In this document: piece after piece, positions 33,197-45,844 of the stretch
How positions within the stretch are numbered: the first letter of the stretch is position 1
Layout of the letters: each line of letters begins with the position of its first letter
DNA from: Sambucus nigra
Taxonomy: Eukaryota; Streptophyta; Magnoliopsida; Dipsacales; Adoxaceae
Direction of reading: 5' to 3'
Assembly: GCA_949130495.1 (NCBI GenBank)
Contig: OX422208.1
Location: forward strand, 686,665,702-686,729,701
Length of the DNA: 64,000 nucleotides
Made by a program: the position numbers and the translations under genes
Notes under the pieces: generated by a model
Seen by the model: only the letters and a program-made list of their open reading frames with translations
Told to the model about the DNA's origin: nothing
Databases searched by the model: none

Positions 33197-34800
33197 ATGG
33201 CTGACAATCCTAAATCCAGCAATCAAAACACTGGAAACCCCCAAAATTCATCCGCTCCTCCAAATATCCAAGATCTGGCTGGAATCATGGCCAGTTTGGC
33301 TCAAGGTCAGACAACCATGCAAGAAACAATGCGACAACTCATGCAAACTATCCAGGGTGGAGCATCAACCTATTCAGGACAACGAAGTGTTCAAAGAAAT
33401 ACTCATTTACTTTCTTCACGCATTAAATAAAGCGATTCATATCACACTGAGAAATATGAAGATTTTTCTTATCAACCGGGTCGAACTTCGTCAGTACGAG
33501 CCACAGATACTGAACAACACGTCACTCTCTCTCCTAAAAGAACCAGTATACTGGAAAGATTAAGTAGGGTCTCTCCTTTTGATCGATTGGGACCTAGGAA
33601 GAATAAAAGTCCTCCTAAGGCTGTGTCGAGAAACTTTCGACGACCATTTGATCTAAGAGAGGGTTCTGCCCAATCACAACCAGTTGCTCGACAAGATAGA
33701 TCCCAGGAAGCGACTTCAACACGATAACTTTCTTGAACCAATAGGCCCGAGGAGGGAAATGATGCATGGAAAAGATCTATTCAGAGGTTACAAGATAGCT
33801 TAGGGGAAATGGCTAAGGACAAAAATCCTCTACAAAGAACTTTTGTCCAAGGGACACCTTTTGTCCAAGCAATTGTGGACTTTCCCACACCATCAAAGTT
33901 CAAAGCACCTGTTGTGACTCCTAAATACGATGGAAAAACTAACCCCGTCCTTCATATAGAGCAATATAAAGCTGCTACCGACATCTATGCTGTGCCAGAT
34001 GAGATGAGATGCAGGGCATTCTCAGGAACTCTTACAGAATCTGCTCAAATATGGTATAATAATCTTCCTCGGGGTAAGATTTCCACTTTCTTGCAACTGG
34101 CTGAGCTCTTCATTGGAAACTTCTATTTTGGAGCAAAACCTGTTAAACGAGTAGCACATTTTTTAAGTGTTAGACAAAAGGCAGGTGAGAGCACCAGGGA
34201 TTATATAACTCATTTCAATAACGAGAAACTCGAAGTTATTGATTATGAGGAAAAAATAACGATTACTGCTCTGATGAGTGGGCTGTTGCCCAACAAGTTG
34301 TACTACACTTTGGCTAAAGATCCACCCAGAACCATGTCAGAACTGATGGCAAAAGCGGCCAAGATCATGAATGCCGAGGAGGCAATGGCTGCAAAGAAGA
34401 ATATGGATACCAAAGAGACCAAGGTGGAGGTTGATAAGGCCAAAAAGAAAGAGCATAAGAATAATGGTGGCGGCAAGCACTCAAAACAAAGACATCATGG
34501 GAGGTATTAAAGAAATTTGAAAATTATACTCCTTTGAAGGTAGATATCAACCATGTTTTAGAAGAAATCAAGAACAGCGAGGAGTTAAACTGGCCAGAGA
34601 AAATGAAGTCAGATCTTGACAAGAGGAATAAGGCCAAATATTGCGAGTTCCACAAGGATCATGGGCACACGACCAAAAATTTCATAGCTCTTCGGAATGA
34701 GATCGAAGCACTCATTAAACGAGGAAAACTGGTAAAGTATGTTGATAATAGAAATCATAGAAGAAACATCGACCGAGCAAGAGAGAGGTCTAGATCTCCT
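33197..34800 (+). pseudogene. gag: E2 gag, frameshifted
   Basis: ATG 33197 opens a Gag N-terminus with short Gln/Ser-rich repeats (QTTMQETMRQLMQT). The frame is lost at 33430, then Gag sequence continues in another frame (LERLSRVSPFDRLGP near 33560), hits stops near 33725, and reopens at 33809-34510 with the capsid block (DFPTPSKFKAPVVTPKYDG, GESTRDYITHFNNEKLEV). A one-base shift near 34505 moves the rest (FENYTPLKVDINHVLEEIKN) into the pol frame. The zinc knuckle CEFHKDHGHTTKNF keeps the first three ligands but has Phe where the last Cys is expected. The Gag-pol boundary is approximate. Confidence 0.85.
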
Positions 34801-37800
34801 CGTCGAGCAGAGGAGAACAAGAAAAGAGACCATGAAGATGATCCAGAAGACGACCCCGATCTTCCCAAAAGATCAAGGCATCCAGAACGTGAGGTATTTT
34901 CAATACGTTTTGGATCATTTGATTGTAATGTTATTACAGGTGGAGATGCAGGAGGTGGAGACCTTACTGCAGAAAGAAAAGATTACCTCAATGAGGCTCA
35001 AGCCTATTCATATATTCAACGAATAAATTTGTCTGAAGATGATCGCCCAAGGAAGGTCAACAAAGAAAAATTGTTCATCGGTTTCTCAAAGAACGACCTC
35101 GCAGGTGTGCTGTATCCTCATGATGACCCATTGGTGATCAAAATGAGAATGAAGGAAGTGATGATCTCGAGAGTAATGGTTGATAATGGTAGCTCGGCTG
35201 ATATTATGTTCTACTCATGCTTCAACAGCTTAAATCTAAAGTTGTCTCAGTTGGAGCCTTATAATAGGCCCCTCCTCGGTTTTGCTGGCGAGAAAGTTTT
35301 TCCACTTGGGACGATCAAGTTGGATATGTTCATTGGTACATGGCCTGCTTGTAGAACAGAAAGAGTATGCTTCTTCGTGATGGATAAGAATGTCTAGTCA
35401 ACCTACAATATAATCATGGGAAGAGTAGGATTGAAGAAATTCGAAGCAGTACCATCTACGGTACATCAATGCTTAAAATTTCCAACCAATTTTGGAGTAG
35501 GAGTTGTGAAGGGTGATTAAAAAGTAGCTCGGGAATGCTACTATTCATCTGTCGAGCTGGATGAACTAGTGGAATCTAGGAAAAAAACTACTACCTATCA
35601 GGTGGATGAGGGTGCAGAAATTGAAACATTGGATCCTAGAGATAAGTCGCAACTCGTGAAAGTTCAGGTGGTGGAAGCTACTGAAAACATCATTCTGGAC
35701 GACGAGCACCCTGAACGAACAACTCAGATAGGTTCGTCGTTAAATGCCTCACTAAAACAGGAATTGATAAGTTTCTTAAAAATCAGAAAACAAACTTTTG
35801 CTTGGAGTCATGAGGATATGCCCGGAATAGATCCAAATTTCTTATGTCACGAGCTCAAGGTGAATAAGGAGATCAAGCCAGTGAAGCAAAGAAGAAGAGA
35901 GTTCAGACCCGAGAAGAACCAAGCTATACAGGAGGAGGTCGAGAAGCTCCAGAAAGATGGCTTTATTGAAGATGTTAAATATCCAGACTGGCTAGCAAAT
36001 GTAGTGATGGTGAAAAAGAAGAACAACAAACGGAGAATGTGTGTAGACTTCACCGACCTCAACAAGGCATGTCCAAAGGATCATTTTACCTTGCCCCGAA
36101 TCGATCAATTAGTGGATGCTACCTCGGGACACGAGATGCTGAGCTTCATGGATGCTTATTCTGGATATAACCAGATTAAAATGAAACCCAAAGATAGAGA
36201 GAGTACCTCTTTCATTACCCCTAGGGGAACTTATTGTTATAATGTTATGCCTTTTGGTTTGAAAAATGCAGGTGCAACATATCAGCGGCTGATGAACAAG
36301 GTGTTTGCAGAGTAGATCAGTTACAATATGGAAGTTTATGTTGATGATATGCTGACAAAGAGCAAGAGAGCTGCTGGCCATCTAGTTGACTTAGGCCAGA
36401 CCTTTGATCAATTAGATAAATATCAAATGAAGTTAAACCCGACCAAGTGCATATTTGGAGTACGAGAAGGCATATTTCTTGGGTATATTGTCAATCAACG
36501 AGGCATTGAATCAAACCCTGAAAAAATCAAAGCTCTATTGGGACTACGATCTCCAACGACGAAGAAAGAAGTGCAAAGTCTTACAGGGCGAGTAGTAGCA
36601 CTTAATAGATTTGTATTGCGAGCAACTGATAGATGCCTCCCATACTTCAAAACGCTCCGAAAGACTTTTGAATGGAATGAAGAATGAGATAAAGCTTTTC
36701 AAGAATTGAAGAAATATTTGGGAGCACCTCCACTGTTGTCCAGGCTAGTGATGGGAGAAAGGTTGTACTTGTATCTGGCAGTTTCAGAAAATGCAGTTAG
36801 CTCGGCGTTAATAAGAGTAGAGGATGGAGTACAAAAACAATTTATTACACCAGTAAGGCCTTTCGAGGAGCAGAGGTCAGATATCCAAAACTGGAAAAGT
36901 TGGCATTGGCGCTGATCGAAGCGAGTAGAAGAATGAAGCCTTCCAGGCTCATACCATAGTCGTATATACCGATATTCCATTGAGGCAAGCTATTCATAAA
37001 CTAGAAAAATAAGAAAGATTTATGTATTGGGAAATAGAACTCAGTGAATATGATATAATTTATGAGCCTAGATTGTCACTAAAAGGGCAAGCAGTAGCGG
37101 ATTTTATAGCAGAGTTCACTTATCCTGATACCCCCGAGGAGCAAAAGCTGAACACCGACCAACCTGTGGATGTTACAGGATCATCAAATTTAAACCCCGA
37201 TCAACTTAAGTTGGTCGGAGAGCCAGAGGTGAAGATCGACGAGCAGCGAGGTGTGGTAGAAATGGAGATAAAGGGGCAATAAATATTCCATCTAGGAACT
37301 TTGTCCAATAAGAAGTTTGAGGACGAAATAACTGTATGGAACCTATATGTGGATGGCTCATCATGCACCTCAGGTAGTGGATCTGGGATTGTATTGAAAA
37401 GTCCAAATGAGGTCGATATAGAATATGCTCTGCGCTTTTAATTTCAAGCTTCTAATAATGAGGCCGAATATGAAGCGATGATTGTAGGTCTTAGTTTGGC
37501 AAAAACCATGAGGGCAAAGCAGGTAATCGTATGCAGTAACTCACAGTTGATTGTAAACCAAATGCTTGGTGTATATACAATAAAAGGAGAGTTGATGATT
37601 AAGTACCATGCAAAGGCAATGGAATTGGTATCGGAATTTATTACTGTTCAACTGGTCAGAATACCAAGAATGGAGAATGCAAGAGCAGACGCTTTAGCTC
37701 GATTAGCATCAGCTACTCGTACTGAGCTACGAAGAACAATCCCAATTGAAATTCTAGATGGTCGGAGCATAAATGAAGATCTGACGATGAATTTTATTGC

Positions 37801-37942
37801 CCTTGATTTAGGGCCATCTTGGATGGATCCCATCAGGGCATATATTGAGGAGGGAGAATTACCGATTGATAAACTCGTAGCCAAGAAATTGAAGTTTAAA
37901 GCTGCACATTATGTATTAACTAATGGTATTCTATACAGATGA
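34801..37942 (+). pseudogene. pol: E2 pol: protease, RT, RNase H, second RNase H
   Basis: The protease active site reads DNGSSAD with its Asp codon at 35182; TAG at 35395 interrupts it. RT lies in 35569-36687 with CVDFTDLN, MDAYSGYNQI, MPFGLKNAGATYQ and YVDD (Tyr at 36337), broken by TAG at 36313-36315 and TGA at 36685-36687. RNase H (LYLYLAVSENAVSSALI) shifts frame near 36836; its tail, WEIELSEYDIIYEPR, is at 37022. The second RNase H spans about 37340-37720: NLYVDGSSCTSGSGSG, an in-frame TAA at 37440, then SNNEAEYEAMIVGLSLA and RADALARLASA. TGA at 37940-37942 separates it from integrase. Confidence 0.87.
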
Positions 37943-37957
37943 GGAATTATAGTAGGT

Positions 37958-39040
37958 TTGCAAAGATGTGTACATCCCTCCGAGGTAAAAGACTTGATTG
38001 AAGAGGTCCATGTAGGGTCCTGTGGAGCCCATGTAGCAGGTCAGACGCTTCTGCAAAGAGTGATGACGCAAGGATACTACTGGCCAACTATGAGGGCTGA
38101 TTGTATAGCCTATGCCAAGAAATGTGATAAGTGTCAACGCTTCTCCACTATCCGAAGAACTCCCCAAGCATTGTTGACACCCATTACTTTCCCTTGGCCA
38201 TTTTCCATGTGGTGTACTGACTTGGTCGGGCCACTTCCAACGACCAGAGGAAGATTTAAATATCTTATCGTCGCAGTGGATTACTTTACTAAGTGGGTTG
38301 AAGCCGAGCCTCTTATCGACATGACGTATGAAAAGGTGTACCAATTTATTTGGAAAAATATCATTTGTAGATATGCTCTTCCCCATGCATTCATCACCGA
38401 CCATGGAACACAATTTGACAACGAGGAGTTTGCTGCCTATTGTCATCAGTCAAATATCCTGAAAACCCACTCGACACCTGGCCATCCCCAAAGCAATGGA
38501 AAAACTGAAGTGACAAACAGAACGCTGCTAAATGGCTTGAAGAAAAGACTAAATGACGCGAAAGCAAACTGGATCAACGAGCTACATTCAGTACTATGGG
38601 CTAATCGTACTACACCCCGAGCAACAACTGGAGAATCTCCATATATGCTGGCATATGGACGTGAAGCTGTTATACCTGCCGAGTTGGGTCTCCCAACACA
38701 TAGAGTACTTAATTTCAATTCCCCTGTCAGCGATTTAATGAGAAGGTTAGATTTGGACATGCTCGAGGAAGTTAGAGAAGAAGCAGCCATCAGAAATGCT
38801 GCTTACCAGCAACGAACAACTTTGTTCTACAACAAGAGGGTGAAGAAGTGCGACCTGAAAGAAGGAGACTATGTGCTAAAGAAAGTGATTCAAAATCACA
38901 ACAAACTGGAAGCGAACTGGCATGGACCTTACCAAGTAACAGAAGTTGTTCGACCAGGAACCTACAGAATAGAAACTTTAGAAGGGGAGAAATTTAAGAA
39001 TGCATGGAATGCGGAGCACCTGCGCAAATATTATCAGTAA
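37958..39040 (+). CDS. E2 integrase, open reading frame intact
   Basis: Integrase inserts the cDNA copy into chromosomal DNA. In the 360-residue frame the HHCC zinc finger is at H18, H25, C56 and C59. The catalytic triad is D88, D148 and E184, with 35 residues between the last two (the DD35E spacing). A C-terminal domain follows (DLKEGDYVLKK, NKLEANWHGPYQV) and the frame ends LRKYYQ at a TAA. The frame opens after a TGA at 37940-37942, so as part of the polyprotein it is cut off from RT and could not be made from the normal precursor without readthrough. No chromodomain was recognised. Of the integrases in the window it is the best preserved. Confidence 0.88.
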   Translation: MQRCVHPSEVKDLIEEVHVGSCGAHVAGQTLLQRVMTQGYYWPTMRADCIAYAKKCDKCQRFSTIRRTPQALLTPITFPWPFSMWCTDLVGPLPTTRGRFKYLIVAVDYFTKWVEAEPLIDMTYEKVYQFIWKNIICRYALPHAFITDHGTQFDNEEFAAYCHQSNILKTHSTPGHPQSNGKTEVTNRTLLNGLKKRLNDAKANWINELHSVLWANRTTPRATTGESPYMLAYGREAVIPAELGLPTHRVLNFNSPVSDLMRRLDLDMLEEVREEAAIRNAAYQQRTTLFYNKRVKKCDLKEGDYVLKKVIQNHNKLEANWHGPYQVTEVVRPGTYRIETLEGEKFKNAWNAEHLRKYYQ

Positions 39041-39164
39041 TGTAAACCATCATGTAATGCAGTTGCATCAGTATGAATAAAATGTGAATATTCTATCCAA
39101 TTTTCTCCTTTTGTTGAATTTTTTTTTCGCGGAATACTAGTGCTACACACTACTCAGCAAAATC

Positions 39165-39322
39165 CACCAACTCCGATTGGTCGAGAATAAAAATATTTCC
39201 TAGAAATACCAACTCCGGTTGGTTGGGAAGAAAATCCACCAACTCCGGTTGGTCGGGAAGAAATATATTTCCCAGAAATACCAACTCCGGTTGGTCGGGA
39301 AGAAAAATATTTCCCAGAAATA
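39165..39322 (+). repeat. E2 tandem array, left part
   Basis: About two 72-bp units made of ACCAACTCCGGTTGGTTGGG and ACCAACTCCGGTTGGTCGGG with AAATATTTCCC spacers occur here. The array lies just after pol and resumes at 42589 beyond the nested insertions. Confidence 0.88.
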
Positions 39323-42300
39323 TTAAGGTTCTAAAAAACGCGGGGAGTGACTGAGGCATGGAGGCCAAGCCTTGAGCCTTAGAAGCCTAGGCGGGCCTTG
39401 GCGTAAAAAGGCGTTTAGGCATTTTTTAATATATTTTAATATTTTTTTACTATGACAAGGCTATTTAAAATACTAAATTGGTACATACCTTAAAACATGT
39501 CTAAATATTTGTAAATTAAAATACTATTTTTTAAAAATAAAATAAAAAAACAAAAAAATTGTGTCTTTTCACGCCTTACTTCTAAAAAACTCGCGTTTTT
39601 TCACGCCTTATCCCAAAAAACGCTCGTTTTTTCTCGCATTGCCCCAAAAAATGTTGACCATCATTGACCACGCCTTAATCCACCCCTAGGGCCAAAACTT
39701 GGCGTATCTAAAAAGCCTCGCGCCTGTGACACCCCGCCTAATTAATCCCGAGTGATCAGTCCTAAATCAAGTTAGAACAGGATTCTCATTTGGTCCATTC
39801 TTAGCATCACTGTCGTTTTATTTAAATTACTAACCACCTAAGTGAGAAAAATAGACTGGTGTCAATTTTTATCTTTCATTAATTAAACAAAAACCCATGC
39901 GGAAAATACAACAATAAAACAATCACAGATAATTTAACTAATCATTCCACAAGTAAAATTTATTAACCGAATAAACCATCGGTCCAAATAAAAATCCCAT
40001 AAAGACAAGAATAAAATCCCAACAAGTCTAAGAAATAAATAAATGGAAAGTGAGCGACATGCTTGAATAAATAATAATGAGTCTCTACATTATGAATGAA
40101 AGAAAGAGGCGTCTATCAAAGGTTCGCAACATCCACATATGCTGCAGCAACGGATTTCCTGGAACCGAGTCAAGTCTGGCGTCCCTATGGCTGGACACCT
40201 AAAAGGTTTTTTTTAAAAGTTTTTATAGCAAGGGTTAGTACCCAAAACATTTGAAAACATTTAGCAAATGATTAACTTGCAGTAATAATAAATATGCATG
40301 CTCTTCATATTTTAGTTAGTGTCGCACTCTCTTGAGAACTTCCTTGCCCCTCCTCTAATGTGCACCACTAACGCTTTAATTATCACCTAGTTATCTATCT
40401 CATGACTAGATAATTATTAAAGTCTCCTTATACTCCCCCCTACTCTAACCTGAGTAAAATGTGATTATGGTTTTTTTTTTAAGTCATTAGTAACATCAAC
40501 TTAATTAAATCATTTCCCTTCTTAATTCATATAACTACTCCACTCGTTATACATATACAACAACACATGCTTGTATTTATTTAGCCCGTATATAATAATC
40601 ACCCTATTATATACTTAGAATTTATTGCAGCATTCACACACATACTGGGATACATAAACCACTAATATCCACCCGAGTAAAAGTACTCCCCGGATATAAT
40701 TTCTCTAAAGTGCTAGTACACTAGATATATTCACATATCCTAGTTATCCAAGTTAGAATCTCTCACTAACTTGGTTTAGTATACGATTGGAGGCGGTCAT
40801 ATTCCTTCCCGGAAAGTGAGATGCCCCTCACCCCCTGTAACAGACGCTATGACCTGGGAATCTACTCGCCCTACTCCTCAAGCTAGGGGATTCATCCACT
40901 ACGCGTAACCTCCCCCTATAGCACTAGAGTATAATAATATCTAACCACTGATATTAAGGCATACACTATATATATATACTATCACACACCGTATATATAT
41001 ATACATATATAAAAATGTTCTAGCTACACCGTGTACTAAACCCGTGACACAAGCCTATTCCATTTTTATTATGAGGTTATTACCCAACTCGAATTATTAA
41101 TTAGTTTGCAAATTAATAAATTTAGTTACTTTTGATGTTGCCCTCACCATTTAATTGGACTCAACCTCCTAGCCCGAATTAACCTCACCCGAGTCTAAAT
41201 CCCGACTCTAAACTACTTAGTCCATTACTAAATGAAATAATATACTCCGATGTCGCTCAACCAATTGTGACGTGACACCCAATTTCTACTCCCATCTTCT
41301 AATTAATTTCCTCACAATTAATCAGATTTAAATCATGTATTAATATTTTTCTCAATAATATAACACATAACAACTTTTATATAAATCCCTCCTTATATAA
41401 ACAAACTGGGCGAACTGTCAGTTTCTGCCGACCGTCGATCGATCGACTTCATGGCGTCGATCGATCGATCGAACAGGTACTCATCTTCTTCGCGAAGACG
41501 GACAGCCATGGGCGAAAATCTGCAAACCCTAATTTCCTTCTACACTGAAACTCAGTCCCTTTTTGCATTTGTACATATTAGGAAACCCATTAGGAATCTC
41601 CAGAATACTCATCCACATCAATAATTCGTCCATTAACTCCAATTTCTAAAATTGGGGAAAGTTTCATCATTAACCCTAGGTCCATTTATACCCCAAATTT
41701 CATCATCAAATTCGTTTCCAAATATGCAGATAACATTCTATCCGGTATGCAATAATTTACCATTATCAGATTTTACAAGAATTATCACCCAAATTTCGTA
41801 AATCAGAATTGTGGTTTTCAAAATCCCCTGTTCATTCCATTAACACCCAAAAACGGATTTCTACATAATCACTACACATGAATATGAATCGAAAACAGAT
41901 TTAATGCTACTGCAAGTTATCCACTTGCCTTAAGGTTCGTAGAGTCTGAATTGGAGCTAAATCCCAAGGTTGAAGATGACCTTTGTTGGCTCTCTTTTGA
42001 TCCCCAATATGGCTTGGCTGCTGCTAGGGTTTCCTAACCCTTTAGTGCCTCTTCTTAATTAAGCACAGCCATCCTAAATCTTCCTTTTATTAACTTAATA
42101 ATCCAATTCACGTTTTTTGACTAATGGGCCAAGCCCAAGTGACCAAAATGTCCCCGAGTGGGCCCGACTATGTCTAAAAACGTCCCGTGACCCGTTTACT
42201 ACCCCCGGGTACACTTTTCCGACTATCTCGGCCCATCCGGACTCAACTGTACCCTCAGAATCTGCATCCAAGTTAATTTATAAAAATACTTATCCCCCAC

Positions 42301-42588
42301 CCCATATAGTCTTATACCGACTTTCGGATGTGATAAGTACATACCTCGTCATTAATACTCTAGACGACATCATTACATTATTACTATTCACTCAGTAATT
42401 TAATTTGCCTAAATATTAACCATTCACTCTCCGATTAATATTTAAATTATATTTTTACCATAATTAATTCATTAAATCACAACACACTAGTAATTTAAAA
42501 TCTCCGAATTAATTAAATTTTAAATGTACCAAAAATATGGGGTGTTACAGCGCCTAGGCGCCGCCTAGGTGCGTTTTTTAGAACACTG
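39323..42588. mobile_element. hAT-like MITE, split by solo LTR
   Basis: The ends TTAAGGTTCTAAAAAACGC (39323) and GCGTTTTTTAGAACACTG (to 42588) are inverted repeats, and AGAAATA flanks both sides (39316-39322, 42589-42595). Without the solo LTR and one TSD copy the unit is about 436 bp and has no coding sequence. The end CAGTGTTCT and a 7-8-bp duplication suit the hAT superfamily. The interior is rich in GCCTAGGCG and AAAAAACGC motifs. Because the host is itself a repeat containing AGAAATA, the duplication is weaker evidence than usual. Confidence 0.65.
39725..42549 (-). mobile_element. Solo LTR, minus orientation (2.8 kb)
   Basis: Plus-strand ends are TGTGACACCCCG and GGGGTGTTACA, with a perfect TSD GCGCC at 39720-39724 and 42550-42554. 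Reverse-complemented, its start (TGTAACACCCCATATTTTTG) matches the solo LTR at 19219. It shares the paired GATCGATCGA boxes (41434-41471). No internal retrotransposon genes are present. A 93-codon plus-strand frame at 42117-42398 has no recognisable homology. Confidence 0.8.
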
Positions 42589-43040
42589 AGAAATACCAAC
42601 TCCGGTTGGTTGGGAAGAAAATCCACCAACTCCGGTTGGTCCAGAAGAAAAATATTTCCCAGAAATACCAACTCCGGTTGGTTGGGAAGAAGATCCACCA
42701 ACTCCGGTTGGTCGGGAAGAAAAATATTTCCCATAAATACCAACTCCGATTAGTTGGGAAGAAAATCCACCAACTCCGGTTGGTCGGGAAGAAAAATATT
42801 TCCCAGAAATACCAACTCTGGTTGGTTGGGAAGAAGATCCACCAACTCCGGTTGGTCGGGAAGAAAAATATTTCCCAGAAATACCAACTCTGGTTGATTG
42901 GGAAGAAAATCCACCAACTCCGGTTGATCGGGAAGAAAAACATTTCCTAGAAATACCAACTCTAGTTGGTTGGGAAGAAAAATATTTCCCAGAAATACCA
43001 ACTCTGGTTGGTTGGGAAGAAGATTCACCCACTATAGTTG
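42589..43040 (+). repeat. E2 tandem array, right part
   Basis: About six more 72-bp units occur here, each with two near-palindromic cores CCAACTCCGGTTGG, becoming degenerate to about 43280 (CATCAACTCTCTTTGGTCGG). Long frames on both strands across this array arise because the unit length is a multiple of three and are not genes. Confidence 0.9.
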
Positions 43041-45766
43041 GTCAGGAATATTTTTTTTTATCAACTAAGGTTGGTCGAAAATTAAAAACATCAACTCTCT
43101 TTGGTCGGAAATAGTTGGTTAAATAAATAATGGCTTAGAATTAAAAAGTGATCAAGCAAAATTTTAATACTTGAAACATTTCACCAAGTTGGTCGAGAAA
43201 CAAAATATCATCAACTCTGGTTGGTCGACAAATGATTATCATCAATAAGTTTCACCAACTTTAGTTGATCGACAAATAACACAATGTTGTTATCTTTTTA
43301 ACAGATATACAGGCACATTCATTAGTAAATAAGTAAAGTGTTTTATAAAATATCTACAAGACAATGACAATCAAGATTGCAAAGAAAAATAGAAGTTTTT
43401 CATTAAATCCAATACAAAGTACATTAAGAATAAAATACATAAAAAATTATTACATCAGAAATCCTATTCTATAGGTTTTTTCCCTTCTGCCTTTGAAACA
43501 GGTTCTTCACCAGCAGGAGGATCGTCTAAGGCATAGGGGGAGTTTATGAAGTTCAAATCTTTAAGCATCCTGATGTTCATAACTGATGGCCGATCAAGAA
43601 GGTGCTCTGGGCGAGATATCTCAAAGTTGGAGTGAAGACTGTAGTCGCCGAGATACTTGGAAATTAGGCATTGTGGAATGGCCCGAGTAGGAATCCAGCT
43701 CATGTCAAGTTTGAAAGGAGGCACTGGTAGGTCGAGCAACCCAGGATTATGGTAATCCCACAAGTAATGACCTTGTTCCAATTTCAGCAAGCCTAAAGCA
43801 TTTAACCATCCTTGCTTATAACCCACATTATTTGCATTCTGGATCCGATCATCTAGATGGTAGAGGGCTTCATTATAACCAGCCATCCAGAACTCCCTAG
43901 GCTGTTTGTGGAACTGGTAGGTTAATCTTTCTAACTGCTCGTGGAGATTCTTCACCAAATTCGTTTTATTCTCCAAAACAAAATTTGGAGCAGAGAGCTG
44001 CTCGTCCAAATTCATGATTTTCTTAGACATCTCGGCCAATGCCTGGTTCTTTTCCATCAATTGGAAGGCTTGGTTCTCCAGAGTCGATTGAGTTCTTTGT
44101 TCCTCGACAGTAATCCGAGCAGATCTTGCTCGCCCCCGAGAAGCTCTTGCTCATCCCCGAGCAGAGGTAGAAGGCCCAATCCTCTTCAAGGTTTCTAAAT
44201 CTTCTCTCAGATTGGCATTTTTGACCTCTAAAAAAGAGAATCCCTCGTCGTTTACAGGGACCAAAGCGTTTGAGGTAGAGGCAGCAGATCTCAGCTGGGA
44301 TACTTCTCCTCCCAATTTATTATTTTCCTGCTCCAGCAACTTGGCTATCTGCCTGTGCTCCTCGACCTCAGTTTTTAAAGTTCTCTCCCTCACTTCATAA
44401 GCAGCAAATAATTTATCGTATCCCTTATCAACATTCAGTTGCTGATACTTCTTCTCATATCCTTGGTGCAAGAGGGCTGAAGATTCCTTGTATTATTGTT
44501 GAAGCTCCTCGAGAGTACCCTGGAGGTCTTCAATCATGTCATAATATGCCACATTATTAGCCACTGCCCGGTCGAGCAGACACTTTAAGTATTGGTAGGA
44601 TTCAATTGCTTGCTCTGAAGCATTTGGACCGAGGATATCAACAATCTGAGCATCAGTCATATCTGTATGACCATCTTTGAAGTACTCATTGCATTATCTC
44701 AACAATTTTGTATCATGAGCAGATAACAATTCTATCTTGGCCATAAACTAGTGAAAAGAAGAGATAGCAAGAATCAATAAGAAACAAGAAGAAGAGAATC
44801 AACAGTATGAATAGTCAAAACTTAAAATTTTATTATATCGTAAAAGAGAAGTACATAGTTCAAAGATACAATTGGCAAAAATAAATAGAGAGAAAAATCC
44901 GAACAACTCTACACCTTCTCCTTGTCAACTAAAACTTTCTCGGGAGGCTGGGACGAGGAGGTAGGTTGCTCGGATGGCACAGATGGCTGCTCGGCGGATG
45001 CTGGGAGCTGCTCAGTTGAAATAATGAATGGTTGAAGTTGCTCGCAAGAGGACTGGACAACTGGGGGATGAGAAATTTGATCTCCCATCACCATAGAGGA
45101 TTCCTCAGAGGCAAATTCGTCCTCTTCTTCTTCTTCTTCTTCTTCTTCAGGAGTTGGAGGAGGGCCAGGGATGTGTCGTTGAAAAAGGTCAGAATTTTCA
45201 TCAACATTCATCTCTTTTAGAGCAGCGACCCAGCCATCCCTAAAGTACTTAAGGTTACCATATTCCACCTGCGACATCATGGCAGCCAGACCCTTATTCC
45301 ATCCTTTATCCTATCCAGCGCTGAAGGACTTCTTAATAGCCATTTTCCTTTTCACTTTCTCTGAGGAAATATTTTCAGTCATGAGTTCCTCGACAGCTTT
45401 CAATTTCTTTTCTGCCTCGTCCTTCTGGCGATCCACCTCACGAAGTTTGCCCAACTCTTCCTCAGCATCCTTGAGCTTACCTTCAAGATCCCCAGCATTT
45501 TGGAGCTTCCCCTCGAGCTCTTTATTCTTACTTTTTAATTCTTTTATTTTCTTCTGAAATTCCTTGGAGACCTCAACAGCCTGATCCCTCTCCTGCTCGG
45601 TCGAATTGAGCTGCTTCTCCTAGGCAGCTTTATCATCCAAATACTTCTGACGATAATCCTTCAGAGACTGCGTCAGACCCACCAAATCTTACTCTACACT
45701 TGACGAGGAACTTGAAGCTTTAATAGCTTCATCTTTCTTCAAAATTGTATTGAAACAGGTCACCAA

Positions 45767-45844
45767 CTGGGGAAAAAAAACAATAGCAAGTGAGCGCAAA
45801 GATATAACAGTGGAAAAATGAAAGTTTAGGACAATAATACTTAC
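45767..45844 (-). other. Predicted 78-nt phase-0 intron in E2 antisense gene
   Basis: Donor GCTTCT/GTAAGTATT and acceptor TTTTTTTTCCCCAG/TTGG are close to plant consensus. The intron is a multiple of three and has no stop, so both spliced and retained forms stay in frame. Confidence 0.7.

Noticed and set aside
42565..43032. Long open frames on both strands with repeated S-R-P-T/G-V-G type residues
   Set aside because: They run through the 72-bp tandem array, whose length is a multiple of three; several frames and both strands are open at once, so this is repeat geometry and not coding.
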